Below are positions 11,126 through 22,351 of a stretch of 64,000 bases of DNA, one piece after another. Below the pieces are notes generated by a model that was not told where the DNA came from, searched no databases, and saw only the letters and a program-made list of their open reading frames with translations. Origin of the DNA: Byssothecium circinans (taxonomy: Eukaryota; Ascomycota; Dothideomycetes; Pleosporales; Massarinaceae); the NCBI GenBank assembly GCA_010015675.1, contig ML976985.1:124001-188000 (forward strand). Reading direction: 5' to 3'. The translations under genes and the position numbers were made by a program. Positions within the stretch are counted from its first letter, which is position 1. The number at the start of each line of letters is the position of its first letter.

Positions 11126-12256
11126 TTATATCTTACTCCCCCTCTCCTTGTCCACCCTCACAGCCTCCTTCAAAACCTCCTTCGTAAGCTCCTCTCCCTT
11201 CTCCCTAATCTCACCCATCCTCCCCATCTTCAGAAGCCTCCCGATTATCTCCTCATCCCCATGATGGCTATTGTGTTCAAAATCCGGTTCCTCTCCATAC
11301 GCAACCCTTGCCGCATCAACCAGTATCCTAGCCGTCATACCGAAGACACGGAAATGATTCAATGAAGCAAACGGCGAGGGTTCGGGACCTGAGCCGTCAT
11401 CGCTTTTAGGTTTACCAGAGCTTCGTGACGATATAGATGTATTCTGCGCAGGGGTTTGCCGAACCTGTGCATTCGTAGGACGTGGCCGCGGGATATAAAA
11501 GTTATGCATACGCCATCGACTCTCATGCCAATCCGTCCAAGTCCCTCTATACCAGCTATGCCTTCTCCCCTCAGCAGTCATAGGCCCTTCGCCCTCGCCT
11601 TCCCACTCTTTCCTCAAGAAGTTATGAAAGGGCGCCGTGAAGACTGCCGCGACTTCTTTCGGGTCCAGTCTGGGTATCATCTTTTCTTCGACTGCCGATG
11701 CCGTTGACGCGTCATCCTTTTTGGTGGATGAGGGGCAGAGAAATGCAACGCATGGCCGTACCCCGAGCTCCGTCTTCGCGAGATTGGTGGGCAGTTCGCA
11801 GAGGTGCTCGACGCGGAAACCCGGCAGGAGTTTGGCGTCGTGGGTTGGGAGGCCGATTTCTTCGTAGGCTTCACGGCGCGCCGTTGTGAAGGGGGTTTCG
11901 TCTAGCGTGTCTGCTTTGCCTGTTCTTTACCATTAGTGCCTGCAGTTTTCTCTCAACTGCTTTCCCTTTCCCCGAAGAATCAAAGGGTAAGGTTTCCGTA
12001 CCTCCCGGCAATGCTGCCTGGCCCGCATAATTCCTCAACGTGGCGGCGCGCATCGTAAGCACGACTTTGAGCTCGCCATGACTGTCGGGGAATAGGAGAA
12101 TCAAGACAGCGGCGCGCCGTGTAAGTGGGTAGTTATACCATTGCGTGGGTGGCGGAGTGTAAGAGCGCAGGCGGGCGAGAGCTTGCTATCGATGCAATTA
12201 GCATTGTTATAGGAAGCAGCGATCGAGAGACCTACCGCAGACCTCTGTGAAAGCAT
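11126..12256 (-). CDS. PCD1: Nudix hydrolase, coenzyme A diphosphatase (PCD1/NUDT7-like)
   Basis: Minus-strand exons 12256..12236, 12185..12002 and 11919..11126 give 332 aa, with introns of 50 and 82 nt. The second splice rebuilds the Nudix signature: GGKADTLDETPF followed by TARREAYEEIGLP, about residues 68-93, with the REAxEExGL metal-binding helix intact. The upstream ARLRSYTPPP and NYAGQAALPGG blocks are typical of the CoA-diphosphatase subfamily, which cleaves CoA or oxidised CoA to 3',5'-ADP and phosphopantetheine, usually in peroxisomes or mitochondria. The C-terminal half carries a long insertion rich in Ser/Gly/Pro before FRVFGMTARILVDAARVAY. The C-terminus reads KERGSKI, which is not a clear SKL-type peroxisomal signal, so localisation is open. 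The 21-nt first exon (MLSQRSA) is the least certain part; an alternative start at 12295 in another frame does not splice in phase unless a weaker donor is used. Confidence 0.85.
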
Positions 12257-13003
12257 TATCAGAACGTGGGTCTGGTTGCAGGCCAGCCATACTGGAAGGC
12301 GCGATGCTGGTGCATGTCGGACGGGGATTCCGAGGGGTGGATGTCATCACCCGAGGCAAGGTGCAACGGCAACGGCGACATGGATGCAAGCGAATCGCGG
12401 TTCGCCTTATAATGACGGCTGTACAAGAGCGTTTAAGGTATTGCCTTTAAAGTAAAGGCACAATATATCGCTAGCTGGGAACTTTGATAGTCGTTTCAAA
12501 ATAGAACGGACTGTTGGCTGTTACATAAACACTTAATCATAAGATACATCATCACAACGAAGGACACCATCCGAGGGATAACTATGCATTTTGCACCCAG
12601 CTCTATACGTGGAAAGGAAACATTATCGTTATCTAGGACATGCGCGGCCTTGGAAAGGATATCCCACTGCTCGCATGCCACGATAACCAAAGTACAGGAC
12701 GGCCAACAAGTCGAAGAAAGAAGCATGAGATTGCCGACGAACATGAGACAGCCAAATGGAAACCCGCCGCAAGTATCTATCATCCTCTGCATGACTCTCT
12801 CTGACATAACCGCTGTGCACTTGAAAAGGGAAAACGCCGAAATGCCACCAATGTGTAGACGACGGCCGCGTCCACCACGATTTGCTTTTGTACCAAGACT
12901 AGACAGTCAAAGCCGAGCCTGACCAAGCAGACAAGCTTCGAAATACAGTGACGATCAACCCTTTGTCAAGAGCTGGTCGTCGGTCGGGAGTATCGAAAGA
13001 CTT
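12257..13003. other. Intergenic, Nudix promoter and eIF4A 3' UTR
   Basis: This contains the upstream region of the Nudix gene and the 3' flank of the eIF4A gene. Small open frames are present without recognisable content. eIF4A genes often have long 3' UTRs, which may account for much of the right half. Confidence 0.5.
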
Positions 13004-14443
13004 TTAGATGAGATCTACAACAGTTAGTATTGAGCGGACCCAGTGGGGTGTGTTGGGAATGGACTTACCGGCAACGTTCATAGGCATCTCCTCGATTTGA
13101 GTGCTGTAGAATTGTTCGATCTCACGCATCATGCGGACGTCATCAGCGGTGACAAAGTTGATGGCAACACCCTTACGTCCGAAACGACCGCCACGACCGA
13201 TGCGGTGGATGTAGTTCTCGCGGTTAGCGGGCAGGTCGTAGTTGATGACCAGGGAAACCTGCTGAACGTCGATACCACGGGCAAGGAGATCGGTGGCGAT
13301 GAGGACACGGGAAGAACCAGAGCGGAACTCCTTCATGATGACATCACGCTGGCCCTGGTCCATTTCACCGTGCATGGCGGAGACGGTGAAGTCACGGGCG
13401 GTGAGCTTGTCGGTCAGCCAGTCGACCTTCCTGCGGGTGTTGCAGAAGATGACGGCCTGGGTGATGGTCACGGTCTCATACAAGTCGGACAGGGTGTCGA
13501 GCTTCCAGTCCTCCTTCTCGACAGCAATGTAGAACTGCTTGATACCTTCCAGGGTGAGCTCGTCCTTCTTGACAAGGATACGGACGGGGTCACGCATGAA
13601 CTTGGTGGTGACCTCGAGCACATCCTGGGGCATGGTGGCGGACAGGAGAACGACCTGGGTGGACTGCGGAAGGAGCTGGAAGATGTCGTAGATCTGCTCC
13701 GTGAAACCGCGAGACAACATCTCGTCGGCCTCGTCGAGGACAAACATCTTCATGTGGTCCGTCTTGAGGACGCGACGCTGGATCATATCTTGGACACGGC
13801 CGGGAGTGCCAACGACGACCTGGGGGCCCTCCGAGAGAGCTTTCATGTCATCACGAACGCTGGTGCCGCCAATGCAGGCATGGCACTCGACGTTCATGAA
13901 GTCACCGATGGCGACGACAACCTTCTGGATCTGCTGGGCCAGCTCGCGGGTCGGGGCGAGGATAAGCGCCTGGCAGGCCTTGATGTTGGCGTCCAGCTTC
14001 TGGAGGACGGAGATGGAGAAGGTAGCCGTTTTACCGGTACCTGACTGCGCCTGGGCAATAACGTCATGGCCTGCCGTTTGTCAGTTGCTGCGGTTTTTGA
14101 TGTACATGGGTGTGAATGTGGATGGGGCGGATGTGTGTGCGAAACTAGGACTTACCCTTGATAACGGGCATGATGGCGCGCTGCTGGATGGCGGAGGGAC
14201 GCTCGAAACCATAGGCGTAGACTCCTCGAAGGAGCTCCGACTTGAGGTTCATGTTGTCGAAGGAGTCCGTGGTCTCATCGTAGTTGGACTCGATCTGGCC
14301 TGCGCGGGGCGTTAGAAAGCTGCTCGAGAGAAAGATTTTCGGCGCCCTGGCCGCGGACGCACACAACGCGCGCGCCGCACAGCGCAGGGCAGAGCACGCT
14401 CGCACTTACCCTCGGGCACATCCTCAAGACCTTTATCAGCCAT
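13004..14443 (-). CDS. TIF1: ATP-dependent RNA helicase eIF4A
   Basis: Minus-strand exons 14443..14410, 14299..14156, 14070..13069 and 13014..13004 give 396 aa, the usual length. eIF4A is the DEAD-box helicase of the eIF4F cap-binding complex that unwinds 5' UTRs. Ordered motifs are visible: Q-motif region [15 protein letters not shown], motif I AQSGTGKT, Ia [12 protein letters not shown] (VLDEADEML), SAT (LLSATMP), then [10 protein letters not shown] and motif [12 protein letters not shown]. The start [13 protein letters not shown] is typical for fungi. The last exon is only 11 nt and codes DLI plus stop. The 54-nt intron before it is in frame and stop-free, so an unspliced reading would add 18 false residues. 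The C-terminus NVADLI matches eIF4A proteins generally. It shares a 444-bp divergent promoter with the F-box/JmjC gene. Confidence 0.97.
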
Positions 14444-14887
14444 GATTGTGAGGTTCAGAAACCTAGACTACAGGCGTGCGCGCTGTAGTCGGGTGGAAGC
14501 TCGAGGTGGGGCTGGGCGGGAGTGATCCTGTGGATACCGCCGCTGGAGTGTGCGAAGTTGTACTGTAAAGCTAGATACCAGATCCTCTGCGCGAGAATCG
14601 AAGGGGTATCTAGAGTGATGTGTGTGTGATGTAGTTGTTGTGTGTGGTGTTGGTAGAGGAAGAGATGGGCGGCGGCGGGCTTATAAGGAAGGCAGAAGGG
14701 GAAAAATTGTTTAGCGATCGGCGCTAGTGGGCGGCGTAGAAAGTTCGCTGGTGAAGCAAACCTTCCCACGGTTTCGCCTTCATCACGCCCGGGGTCTGCG
14801 CCTACACTGCAGCTCTGACCTCCCGCACTTCCTTGTTTGCCTCTTGTGAATTGTTTGCGCGAGCGTTGTTCCTGCGTCTTGTTCACC
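14444..14887. promoter_or_regulatory. Divergent promoter region, eIF4A / F-box-JmjC
   Basis: The 444 bp between two divergent start codons must hold both promoters. A pyrimidine-rich stretch near the eIF4A leader (seen on the minus strand) contains repeated CACACA-type runs around 14620-14650, common in leaders of highly expressed fungal translation genes. No specific factor site is claimed. Confidence 0.5.
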
Positions 14888-16674
14888 ATGGCACCCGGCA
14901 TTCTGGAGACTAGCTATCGCTGTACCGAATCACGACCTCCCAAAAAAATCAAGATATCCCCACCAACGGACACAGACGACGACCCAGTAGGCGCAGCCAC
15001 AGTTCCTCCTCATCCATTGAGCATCAAGCCCGCCGGAAATGCCTATACGGCCTCTGAGAATCTCAAAGCCCGCTGCGGCTCCTTCGCAAAGTTGCCTGAT
15101 GAGCTACTGAGCCTCATCTTTGAGTCATTCGATGCTGACACTCTGGTGCGCTTGGGAAGAACGTGCCGAGCGTTGTATTCTTTCACACGTCTCGAGGAGC
15201 TATGGAGAGCTCTCTTTGTGAGGTAGGTCATTCTGCTCTCACCTGTTGAGTCATGTATATAGTCACCTGTATCCGAGTGTATGCTGTAGCTTTTCTCAGG
15301 CTTGCATTCGCCTTATTTTACGTCCGAGAGAACAGTCATAGATGCTCTCGGACGGTGTCAAGGGGCGTATTTGATCGTATGACTCCTCCGAGAGAACCTT
15401 ATGAGTCTTTCATTTTGCGTAATTGTCTCAACATTTGTGACTCATCTAGTCTTTCAAAGTCAGACCAAACATTCATTCATTCACAGCCAAACTAACAAGC
15501 CAACAGCTCACCGCCTGACAACTTCGACTGGCGCGGAACTTGGCGGTCAACTTATCTCGGAATTCCCCCCGAGCGCGTCACCTCGCTTTCCTGCCAGAAT
15601 CTATTTTCAGATGTTCTCTACCGGCCCTTCCAGTGTGCCAACATTCCGCTTGAAGCCTTCACTTCGAACATCCCCAGTCAAAATGCGATCCAGCGAATCT
15701 TGGACTTGACCTGCGAGGAGTACGCTCAAACCTGGACAAATAAACCCTTTATTCTCACTTCACCGGTTAAAGAGTGGCCCATCTATGGCAAATGGACGCT
15801 AGAGTATTTGTTAAAGGAGTATCCAGATGTCAAGTTCCGAGCTGAAGCTGTAGACTGGCCCATGTCCAAGTACATGAACTACGTGTCGAACAGTAGTGAT
15901 GAAAGTCCGCTGTATCTATTCGATCGAGCCTTCGTCGAGAAAACGGGCATCACAGTAGGTAGAGAGGCCCCAGATGCAGCTTACTGGGCGCCAGACTGCT
16001 TCGGTGAAGATCTCTTCAGTGTGCTGGGAGAAGATCGGCCTGACAGTCGTTGGATGATCATGGGTCCCAGGCGAAGTGGAAGCACTTTCCACAAGGACCC
16101 CAATGCGACCACGGCCTGGAACGCTGTACTGACGGGCTCGAAATACTGGCTGATGTTTCCCAAGTCATCTACCCCGCCACCCGGTGTCATTCTTTCCGAC
16201 GATCACTCTGAAATCACGTCCCCGCTCTCAATCGCTGAATACCTCCTTACCTTCCACGCTCTTGCCCGCGAAACGCCAGGTTGCCGGGAAGGCATCTGTT
16301 ATGCGGGAGAAGTCCTTCACGTACCATCGGGCTGGTTTCATCTTGTACTCAACCTCGAAGACAGTCTCGCTCTCACCCAGAATTTTGTGCCTAGAAAGAA
16401 GCTGCCCGACGTCCTCGGCTTTTTACGAGATCAGCGCGACCAAGTGAGTGGCTTCAAAGATGATGTCTGCGATCGAGCCTATGAGCTTTTTGTAGAGCGG
16501 CTTCAAGGGACCCATCCGGAGATCTTGGAGGAAGGGCTCGCAGAGCTGGAGAAGAAGGGTAAAAATGGGAGAGGAAAGTGGGAGCAACTCACCAAGGGCG
16601 ATGCGGAGGAAGAGAGTGGCGGTTTCAGCTTTGGATTTGGAGGCGACGATGATGATGATGTTGAGGTCCCGTAA
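14888..16674 (+). CDS. F-box and JmjC domain protein (JMJD6-like 2-oxoglutarate oxygenase)
   Basis: Exons 14888..15222 and 15507..16674 (284-nt intron) give 500 aa. An F-box lies at about residues 65-110: SFAKLPDELLSLIFESFD followed by RTCRALY. The JmjC domain follows. Iron ligands are visible as His307-x-Asp309 in STFHKDPNATTAWN and His390 in VPSGWFHLVLNL. The AWNAVLTGSKYW and ALTQNF blocks match the JMJD6 group. The tail is Gly/Asp-rich. JMJD6-type enzymes hydroxylate lysine or arginine residues of proteins; with an F-box, this one could also dock to an SCF ubiquitin ligase through Skp1. That link is inference. The same F-box plus JmjC arrangement is found in ascomycete and plant proteins. 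The large intron contains a perfect 10-bp inverted repeat (see findings). Confidence 0.9.
15321..15354. repeat. Intronic inverted repeat (10-bp perfect stem)
   Basis: CGTCCGAGAG at 15321-15330 is the exact reverse complement of CTCTCGGACG at 15345-15354, with a 14-base loop. An 11-base direct copy of part of the left arm (TCCGAGAGAAC) recurs at 15387-15397. All lie inside the single intron of the F-box/JmjC gene, so a hairpin could form in the pre-mRNA. Confidence 0.75.
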
Positions 16675-17004
16675 GTGGCTTCCGAAAGTGTGAATATATG
16701 AGGTGAAATCTATTGTACTCCTGTGACCAGCACTGTCATATTTCCCCTGTACATAGTCTACTTTATTGTGATGAGCTACATGGTTAATGAAGTGTTGTGA
16801 ACTTTAAATATTCATAATTCCCATGTCGATAGCACAAGCGGTATTAGCCTACAGTATTCCTACGCGCCCAAGACAGATCACTCAGGTACCAGGCGTTCAA
16901 TCGCGCTCGAGACTAAACAGTCTCTGGCCTCCGAGGAAGCCCATCGATAGCACGACCTTGTCCTCCTGAACCGCCCCTGCTTCCGCATCGGACCCGCCCT
17001 CTTC
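16675..17004. other. Intergenic, convergent 3' ends
   Basis: This lies between the 3' ends of the F-box/JmjC gene and SNX4. It is AT-rich, with ordinary 3' UTR character; nothing else is seen. Confidence 0.5.
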
Positions 17005-18612
17005 CTATGAGGCCGTCGCCGTACCTGCAGACGCTTTCCTTTCCTCGTCCTGCTTCTGCATGTCCTCCAGAAACTTCTCCCAAGTTTCTATTGTTCCCTG
17101 GAAGAACTCAATATGGGCATCCGCAAACTCTCCTAATGTATCCTTGAACTCGACAGCCTTTATGCGCTCAAAATCGGCCACCTCCTTGACTGTATGCTCA
17201 TCAAAGGCTTCGGTAGCCTTCTTTGCGCTCTCTACCTCGCCTGTCAATCTTTCGATCTCCACTTCTAGTTTGCGGACTCGCTGCCGGCGCGCTTGCTCGT
17301 GGTCGATGCCACGGAAATCTTCGACTTTGGAGCGGAGGAAGCCGGATGCGCCCATGCCAGCGCCGTGTTGGCTGGCTAGCGAGTCACGGTCTGAGGCGGA
17401 TTTGGCGAGGTAATCAGTCAGGGCTTCGAAGTCGAGTTGCTTGGTCTCTCGTGTCCGTAACAATGTCTTTAGAGCACCCACAAACGCGTCCATGTCCCGA
17501 AGGCTCGTAAGATAGTTCTGATCAGTACTGTCCCGTAGTGACTTGAAGCCCTGTGATGTTGTAGCGACCGACGAGGCAAACGACGTGAGAGGGCCTTCGA
17601 CACCCGGCTCCAGCGTAATCAGCTTCTGGCATTGTGTCGCCAGATCACTGTAGTCCAGCTCCAAGTCACCTTGCCGCCTTGCGACGCGCACCACCACCTT
17701 CTCCACGTTAGAGAGGTCCTCCGTGAGCTTGGTAGCCCGCTCATTGACCTCGATGAATCGCTTGTCCGGCTTGTGCACTTTCGTAAAGGTATTTACGAAG
17801 CTCTCAGCAATCGCATCCACAATGCCGCCCCCACCGGCCGAATCGGACGCACTTGGTGCTCTCGACGACCGCCCCTTCATATGCTGATTCCAATCCGGAC
17901 TTTCAAGGAAGCTTATAAGTAGGGCTGCTCGGCGTAAAACGGGGTGTAATGTCATTCGCTTCAAGAAACGATGTAGCGAATGTGCGCGCCGTTGAGTGAA
18001 ATCCGGACCGAACCGGTCGCCGCGGACGTATTCCATTTTGTGCTTGTCGGGCAGCGGAGGGACGGCGCATTGCGGATATTCCTTGATGAGTTGTTTCCAG
18101 AGAAACACGAAATCGGTGAAGCGGCGGCGGACAGTGAACTCGGGACGTTGGAAGGACTGGTAGTCGGACTGGCCATGTCACGTTAGATGGAAGCTTAGAA
18201 ATAAGAAGAAACTAACCTTCGTCGTGACTAGATAAGAGACATATGTGTCCTTGGTGCCTGGCAGCTCCTTCTGCGGTTTCCCAACAGTGGTCTCCAGGTG
18301 CCCTTCGCTGAAGTCGTCCGCCATCCTCAGATGCAGTACGCCCTCTGGATCAAGTGTAATATATCTTGGGTCTTTTGCGATTTGTCCCAGGTCGTCGAAA
18401 TGATCGAAGTCAGAGTCGTCTGTGGCGTCGGAAAGGCTGATTTCTTCGTGTGGTGATGTCGGGGCGGCTTGCTGGGGTGTCGCTGACGTCGAACGCTGGT
18501 GGGGCATGCTTGGAGTTGGAGAAGCTTGGCCCACCCATATCGATTCGTGCATTGCCTGGAAGTCGAGCTCCTGTACTCTATGCCACGAATTATCAATGAA
18601 CATAAATGACAT
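17005..18612 (-). CDS. SNX4: Sorting nexin-4 (Atg24), PX-BAR protein
   Basis: Minus-strand exons 18612..18217 and 18168..17005 (48-nt intron) give 519 aa. SNX4 retrieves proteins from endosomes to the Golgi and takes part in selective autophagy. The splice joins YLVTTK to SDYQSFQRPEFTVRRRFTDF inside the PX domain (about residues 98-235). The RRRFTDF phosphoinositide pocket and PPLPDKHKMEYV are visible, followed by HSLHRFLKRMTLHP and LISFLES. The remaining about 280 residues form a helical, charged BAR-type dimerisation region. The N-terminus is low-complexity and acidic (DATDDSDFDHFDD). The start at 18612 is the most upstream ATG; an internal ATG giving MHESIWVG is a reasonable alternative, because the first 20 residues do not look conserved. 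Confidence 0.9.
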
Positions 18613-18854
18613 AAGGAATTTCGTGTAGCGGTATTTTGCAGACTACCATTAAAAAAGACGACAGGTAACTGTTGCTAGTACTATCTATATACAGTGAATG
18701 GACAAACGCAGAAAGAGCTGCCGAGAGACTCAAACATGTACCAGGCGCTGAGTGGGGTCAAGAAGAGCAATACATAACCCACTATCGCGCCAGATAATGG
18801 GCAAGAATCCGTGAAAGCAAATTATAACAATGGACAGGAAAAGGCACCGATCCA

Positions 18855-19702
18855 TTATTGCTCGATTGCGCCAAACCGCTTCCCAAATTCGTCGAACAGC
18901 TGAGGGGTAATCTCATCGCTGCTGTTTCCATTCACAGTCCACAGAACACCAAGCTTGTCATAATGCTCCAGCAAATTGGAATTCGTTTCTTGGAACCTCT
19001 TCAACCTCGCCTTCCACACTTCAGGGTCATCGTCTTCACGTCTCGTGAGAGACTCACCAGTGACGTCGTCTTTTCCAGGTACTTTGGGCGGGTTGAAAGT
19101 CGTGTTGTATACCCTCCCGGATGGAGCATGTACCCAGCGGTTGCATATGCGATCGATGATGATCTCGCTGGGAGTCTGGATGTTCACGACCATATTGATG
19201 GGCACAATGTCGTCAAGCTGGAGTGCCTGTGTCGCTGTTCGTGGGAACCCATCGAGTATGAACGAAGCTCCCGGGTGATCCGAGTAGCTATACTTGGAAG
19301 TCCTGAGCGCTGACGGAATCAGCACAGAATCCACCGTGTCTTCCATATCCATGCCTATGGAGCTGGAGTAGACGTTGTAGGGCCGGAGTGTGCTGTCTTG
19401 TATCCATCGGCGCGTCGTAAGCTCGTTGACAATGAGTCGTAGGATCATGGTGTCAGAGACTAATGCGCCTGCTTTCATCTTCGCCTCCACCTGGATACCT
19501 GCATATTGTTAGATCTGCGCCTTCACATTGAGCTATGTATCATACCTAGAGGTGTGCGTTCCCTCACATTCTTCCTCAACAGGTCGCCCGAGCTGATGGA
19601 TGAGAGCTCCGGAAATCGCTTCATCAAACGCTCGGTCTGTGTGCCCTTCCCCACGCCTGGTGCGCCAACCAGAATTATCCGCGCCGCTCTCGAGAGCGAC
19701 AT
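18855..19702 (-). CDS. ADK2: Adenylate kinase 2 (mitochondrial GTP:AMP phosphotransferase, AK3-like)
   Basis: Minus-strand exons 19702..19546 and 19498..18855 (47-nt intron) give 266 aa. It transfers a phosphate between GTP or ATP and AMP, most likely in the mitochondrial matrix. The P-loop GAPGVGKGT is at residues 13-21. The AMP-binding block SSGDLLRKNV and the core FILDGFPRTATQA are present, as are the LID region (NRWVHAPSGRVYN onward) and its closing TRREDDDPEVWKARL. The LID has no zinc-binding cysteines. An insert of about 43 residues (86-128) lies between the NMP-binding part and FILDGFPRT; fungal Adk2 proteins are known to vary here. The start at MSLSRAARIILVG is chosen because the longer frame begins at a non-ATG codon. 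There is no long presequence, as in yeast Adk2. Confidence 0.93.
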
Positions 19703-20604
19703 AGTGTCGAGATCGTATGGTAATGTTGAGTCGAGGTCAGGGAGATATAGAAGCTGCAAATAAGTAGTTGGCCGAAGCGGTGCAATGGGAGCCAAAGGGC
19801 TCCAACCAAAGCTCTCGGAAACTAGCGGATATGCATGTTGGCAGCGTCAAATGTTGGACAACGTATGATAAAAGATTAACGAATAGGAACAACCCAGACA
19901 AGGAGCGTGACAACCGGCAAAGGAGTTAAGGATATGGCAGGTAAAGAAGTGTGAAGGGGTGCTCAACCGGGACGGTTGAGGTCGGAGGGGATCCGCAGTC
20001 TTGGAACCTCTTGCCGGTGCACAAGCCACCGACAGCCGATGTCGTTACGTATCTTATCTTTATGTTTTCTCTAGATACTTCTTTGCTGGGTGCTGTTGAA
20101 ATTGTAAGAAGAAGAAGAAGTAAATCATCGGGCAATTTGTCTCTCGTGGTTAACTCGAAGATACATGCGTGACATGCTCCAGAGTGTGTTTGAACGGTCT
20201 GGCTATCGCCCCGCACGTGGGCGGCCGAATTCGGAGACATTTTCTGGCCATCGAAGATGCACGTTATGGGCGGGATATATGCCATCTCGGGTAAGAAAAA
20301 GAGGGAAAGTATTCTTATATTATGCGACGGATAGCGCTGCGCACTGTGTGTGCTTTGGGCGAGTTTTCCGGTTTACTTCGAGTCTTCGCGAGAGCTAAGC
20401 ATTTCTGATCGACGCTTGTTCCTGGAACAGTTCGTTCGCTGCACCGTCAGCATCCCTCTTCGACCACAACCTCAACAACAAATATATTTGTCCTTTTCCA
20501 TCGGAATCAGTCTTTGAGCATAGTTCTTGTTTCATTCCATACATCTGAAAGTTGGACTCCCGCTCTACGTCGCTCCTTACTCCCCCTAAAACACGTTCGG
20601 CGCA
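19703..20604. other. Divergent intergenic region, ADK2 / LETM1
   Basis: This 902-bp region separates divergent start codons. A 119-codon open frame on the minus strand (19926-20285) has no recognisable content. A short GAA-type run (AAGAAGAAGAAG near 20106) is present. The right end is a plausible LETM1 leader. Confidence 0.5.
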
Positions 20605-22351
20605 ATGTACGTCAGTCGAGCTGCCACCCGGGCAGCGCCCGCTGTCTTCAGAGCAGGCATCAGAACCTCCCGGCCATCTCGACAGCTGCCCAAGACTCTC
20701 CCCGCCATTGCGATTCTGCTCCCGCGTCGAGCCATGTCTACCGAGACTTCCACATCTGCCAACTCGGGCGGTAATTTCCCGCCCCCCGGCTTCAGCGCCG
20801 AGCATGCAAAGAAGCCTCTGCCCAAAGACGAACACGAAAAGGCTCAAGAGAAGGGTGCGACAGAGACGCCTGATGTCACAATTCCCAAAGGAGTGGTCAC
20901 ATCGACACCGAAGACAGAAGCCCAGGAGGCACGGTCATTGTCCGAGTTAGCGGCGCAAAAAGCAGCTGAGAATAAGGATGGAAAGAAGGCGTTGGCGACC
21001 AAAGAGGAGGAGAAGCCGAAGCTCACAGTCTGGCAGAAAGTGAAGCATGAGGTGGCTCATTATTGGGACGGTACGAAGCTGTTGGTAACCGAGGTCAGGA
21101 TCAGTTCAAAGCTGGCTTTGAAGATGGCTGCAGGTTACGAGCTCACTCGAAGGGAGCACCGACAGGTACGGTATTTTCAGGCACCGAGATGAGTGTAGGC
21201 TAACATGCGGTAGCTGCAACGAACGGTCCAAGATCTCGGACGTTTGGTGCCCTTCTCTGTCTTCATAATCGTACCTTTTGCCGAATTGCTTCTGCCAATT
21301 GCACTCAAGCTATTCCCCAACCTCCTTCCCAGCACTTACGAAGGCCAGGCCTCCAAGGACGCCAAGGCTAAGACGCTCCGGTCAACTCGTAAGGAAGTCA
21401 GTGGCTTCCTGCGCCAGACTCTGAAGGAAACTGGTCTACCCGTTTCTGCGGAGAATGCACAAAAAGAGGAGTTTGCCGAGTTTTTCCGCAAGGTATGCAT
21501 AATCTAAAAACATGGTGGCTATGTTCTTGGGTGATCTGACTTTTATGTAGGTTCGAACGACGGGCGAATCGCCGTCTCAGGAAGAGATCATCAAGGTCTG
21601 CAAAATTTTCAAGGATGACCTTACCTTGGACAATCTTTCACGACCTCAACTTGTCGCCATCTGCCGGTACATGAACATGGCTTCCTTCGGCACAGACAAC
21701 TTCCTCCGGTATCAAGTGCGACTCCGCATGCGCCAAATCAAACGTGACGACAAGGCCATCGCCTATGAGGGCGTTCAATCACTCTCCGTTCCCGAGCTTC
21801 AGTCCGCATGCGCAAGCCGCGGTCTCCGCACACACGGCGTTTCTCCTGCCCGGTTACGCGAGGATCTCTCTACCTGGCTGAACCTGCGTCTCAAGCACGG
21901 TGTACCATCCACACTTCTCGTGCTTTCGAACGCTTTTGTGTACGCACAGGGCAAGGAGTCTGAATTGACGAGCCAGATTGATGCTCTCCAGGCCGTTCTT
22001 TCCAGCATCCCAGAGGAGCTATTCCATGAGATTGAACTCGAGGTGCACACCGCTGAGGGTGCGGCTACCAACAAGCAGCGTCTCGAAGTCCTTAAGGAGC
22101 AACAAGAGCTCATTGATGAGGAGAACCAGCAATCTGAAGGCCATGAGAACAAAGCCCAAGCTTCTCCCAAAGACACAGAGAACATTGACGAAGACGACAA
22201 GCCCAAGCCGCAAGCCAATGACGAGATGGAGGCTAGCACCGGTGATACTGCTGGTACTACTGGAAGCGCTGAGCGGACGGAGCAGGATGACCGGGCCACC
22301 ACCGAGTCAGATGGAAAGGAGGCCAAGGCCGAAGCTGGCAAGAAGGAATAA
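20605..22351 (+). CDS. MDM38: LETM1/Mdm38 mitochondrial inner-membrane protein
   Basis: Exons 20605..21165, 21214..21492 and 21551..22351 give 546 aa, with introns of 48 and 58 nt. LETM1 proteins sit in the mitochondrial inner membrane, support K+/H+ exchange and help insert mitochondrially made proteins. The N-terminus is a clear matrix-targeting sequence: MYVSRAATRAAPAVFRAGIR, basic and Ala-rich. A charged linker follows, then VWQKVKHEVAHYWDGTKLL. The single membrane helix is VPFSVFIIVPFAELLLPIAL (about residues 198-217), with LFPNLLPSTY after it, the family signature. The ribosome-binding domain has LSRPQLVAICRYMNM and YQVRLRMRQIKRDDKAI. The C-terminus is coiled-coil then low-complexity, acidic and probably disordered. 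Each splice restores the family sequence exactly. Confidence 0.95.

Noticed and set aside
13043..14044. 333-codon + strand frame opposite eIF4A
   Set aside because: It is the antisense shadow of the biased eIF4A coding sequence; rich in Gly, Asp, Val and His with no fold.
19926..20285. 119-codon minus-strand frame between ADK2 and LETM1
   Set aside because: There is no recognisable content or splice signals, and the position fits promoter and leader sequence.
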